Source: Rhizobacter sp.
Lineage (GTDB): Bacteria; Pseudomonadota; Gammaproteobacteria; Burkholderiales; Burkholderiaceae_C
Length of the DNA stretch: 5,587 nucleotides
Direction of reading: 5' to 3'
Assembly: GCA_025359585.1 (NCBI GenBank)
Contig: JANYFX010000437.1
Location: 1-5,587 of the forward strand
Position 1 is the stretch's first letter, and every line of letters begins with the position of its first letter. The translations under genes were made by a program, and so were the position numbers. A model generated the notes under the pieces. The model ran no database searches and was not told the DNA's origin. It saw only the letters and a program-made list of their open reading frames with translations. This document shows, in pieces, positions 4,242-5,587 of this stretch.

Positions 4242-5587
4242 ATGAACGCACCCCTCGCCCTGAGCCAGATCAGCGCCGCCGCCGAGGCCGCGCCCCACGC
4301 GCCGCGACTGCGCGAAATTCCGTACAACTACACCTCCTTCTCCGACCGCGAGATCGTGATCCGCCTGCTCGGTGGCCGTGCCTGGGAGCTGCTGAACCGC
4401 CTGCGCGACGAGCGCCAGACCGGCCGCTCGGCGCGCATGCTCTACGAAGTGCTGGGCGACATCTGGGTCGTGCAGCGCAACCCGTATCTGCAGGATGATT
4501 TGCTCGACAACCCGAAGCGGCGCAAGCTGCTGATCGAAGCATTGCACCACCGGTTGGGTGAAGTGGAAAAGCGCCGCACGCCGGGCAGCGATGTCGAGCG
4601 TGATGCCGTGGTCGGCGAGCTGCTGCAGGCCGCGAGTGCTGCCGTGACGGGCTTTGCCGAGCAGTTCGAGCAGGTGGCCGAGTTGCGCCGGCGCTGCGCG
4701 AAAGTGCTGGGCCGCGTGACCGCGAAGGACAACATCAAGTTCGACGGCCTGAGCCGCGTCTCGCACGTGACCGACGCGACCGACTGGCGCGTCGAATACC
4801 CGTTCGTCGTGCTGATGCCCGACACCGAGGCCGAGATGGCTTCGCTCGTCAAAGGCTGCGTCGAACTCGGCCTCACGATCATTCCGCGCGGCGGTGGCAC
4901 CGGCTACACCGGCGGCGCGATCCCGCTGACCTGGAACAGCGCGGTCATCAACACCGAGAAGCTGGAGGCGATGACCGAGGTCGAGATGAAGACCTTGCCG
5001 GGCATGGACCGGGAGGTCGCGACCGTCTGGACCGAAGCCGGTGTCGTGACCCAGCGTGTGGCCGACGCGGCCGAGCGCGGCGGGTTCGTGTTCGCGGTCG
5101 ACCCCACATCCGCAGAAGCCTCTTGCATCGGCGGCAACATCGCGATGAACGCCGGTGGCAAGAAGGCCGTGCTGTGGGGCACCGCGCTCGACAACCTGGC
5201 TTCGTGGCGCATGGTCACGCCCGAAGCCAAGTGGCTCGAAGTGACGCGCCTGAACCACAACATGGGCAAGATCCACGACGTGGAAGTGGCGAGCTTCGAG
5301 CTGCGTTACTTCGACGCCTCGGGCAAGAAGCTGGAACGCACCGAGCGCCTCGACATTCCCGGAAGCACCTTCCGCAAGGAAGGCCTGGGCAAGGACGTGA
5401 CCGACAAGTTCCTCGCCGGCCTGCCGGGCATCCAGAAAGAAGGCTGCGACGGGCTGATCACCTCGGCGCGCTGGGTCGTGCACAAGATGCCGAAGCACAC
5501 TCGCACCGTGTGCCTGGAGTTCTTCGGCAACGCCAAAGACGCGGTGCCGAGCATCGTCGACATCAAGGACTTCATGTTCGCCGAGGC
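4242..5587 (+). CDS. Large FAD-linked oxidoreductase with N-terminal DUF3683 region (3' end outside window)
   Basis: The first 448 residues are present. After a short alanine-rich start (MNAPLALSQ), residues about 22-170 (RLREIPYNYTSFSDREIVIRLLG onward) match the DUF3683-type region I recall at the head of large beta-proteobacterial flavoproteins. A VAO/PCMH-type FAD-binding domain follows from about 185. Its first nucleotide-binding loop is PRGGGTGYTGG (215-225), and its second conserved block is DPTSAEASCIGGNIAMNAGG (287-306). This is the fold of D-lactate dehydrogenase and glycolate oxidase GlcD. Full-length relatives are, from memory, about 1300 residues, with a FAD-oxidase C-terminal domain and later iron-sulfur/cysteine-rich (GlpC-like) parts, all outside the window. 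No signal peptide or membrane helix is visible, so a cytoplasmic or membrane-associated 2-hydroxyacid dehydrogenase is the likely class; the substrate is unknown. The ATG is chosen because homology begins just after it and no other ATG lies upstream in frame nearby. It is transcribed away from ugp. Confidence 0.88.
   Translation, partial: MNAPLALSQISAAAEAAPHAPRLREIPYNYTSFSDREIVIRLLGGRAWELLNRLRDERQTGRSARMLYEVLGDIWVVQRNPYLQDDLLDNPKRRKLLIEALHHRLGEVEKRRTPGSDVERDAVVGELLQAASAAVTGFAEQFEQVAELRRRCAKVLGRVTAKDNIKFDGLSRVSHVTDATDWRVEYPFVVLMPDTEAEMASLVKGCVELGLTIIPRGGGTGYTGGAIPLTWNSAVINTEKLEAMTEVEMKTLPGMDREVATVWTEAGVVTQRVADAAERGGFVFAVDPTSAEASCIGGNIAMNAGGKKAVLWGTALDNLASWRMVTPEAKWLEVTRLNHNMGKIHDVEVASFELRYFDASGKKLERTERLDIPGSTFRKEGLGKDVTDKFLAGLPGIQKEGCDGLITSARWVVHKMPKHTRTVCLEFFGNAKDAVPSIVDIKDFMFAE

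Noticed and set aside
3289..4245. A 318-codon plus-strand frame crossing from ugpB into the intergenic region
   Set aside because: It is antisense to ugpB, has no recognisable domain and ends at the start of the real plus-strand gene.
4131..5498. A 455-codon minus-strand frame opposite the flavoprotein gene
   Set aside because: Its composition is His/Ala/Arg-rich without domains, and the opposite strand carries unmistakable FAD-binding motifs.

Overview
The window is GC-rich DNA with protein and codon patterns typical of a beta-proteobacterium. It is most likely a member of the Burkholderiales, in or near the Leptothrix/Rubrivivax/Methylibium group. That placement is an inference from the high GC, the close match of the transporter proteins to recalled UgpBAEC sequences, and the large DUF3683 flavoprotein, which I know mainly from beta-proteobacteria. 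No rRNA, tRNA, mobile element or CRISPR array is visible.

Positions 1-4017, all on the minus strand, hold a sn-glycerol-3-phosphate (G3P) ABC importer operon in the order ugpB-ugpA-ugpE-ugpC, the same order as in Escherichia coli. UgpB is the periplasmic binding protein, UgpA and UgpE are the two membrane permeases, and UgpC is the ATPase, cut by the left window edge after 281 residues. Spacing is tight: ugpA/ugpE overlap by one base and ugpE/ugpC are 27 bases apart. The exception is an 86-base ugpB/ugpA gap that contains a long stem-loop.

The main anomaly is in ugpA. Reading from its natural start (ATG at 2606-2608), codon 37 is an amber stop (TAG, minus strand, 2498-2500) within otherwise perfect UgpA homology. 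The rest of the frame is intact to a normal end, and the full frame would be 294 residues, the usual UgpA length. This is either a real nonsense mutation, which would remove the first transmembrane helix or abolish the importer, or a single-base sequence error. An in-frame ATG three codons after the stop could allow reinitiation of a 255-residue product.

Positions 4018-4241 (224 bases) separate ugpB from a divergent gene. This region holds a strong ribosome binding site for ugpB, a partial Pho box (one perfect CTGTCAT half-site) facing ugpB, and several inverted repeats.

Positions 4242-5587, plus strand, are the first 448 residues of a large FAD-linked oxidoreductase. It has an N-terminal DUF3683-type region followed by a VAO/PCMH-type FAD-binding domain, and runs off the right edge. 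No mechanistic link between it and G3P uptake can be read from this window. I found no evidence for a wholly new biological system. The items worth following up are the broken ugpA, the intercistronic stem-loop, the divergent control region and the poorly characterised DUF3683 flavoprotein.
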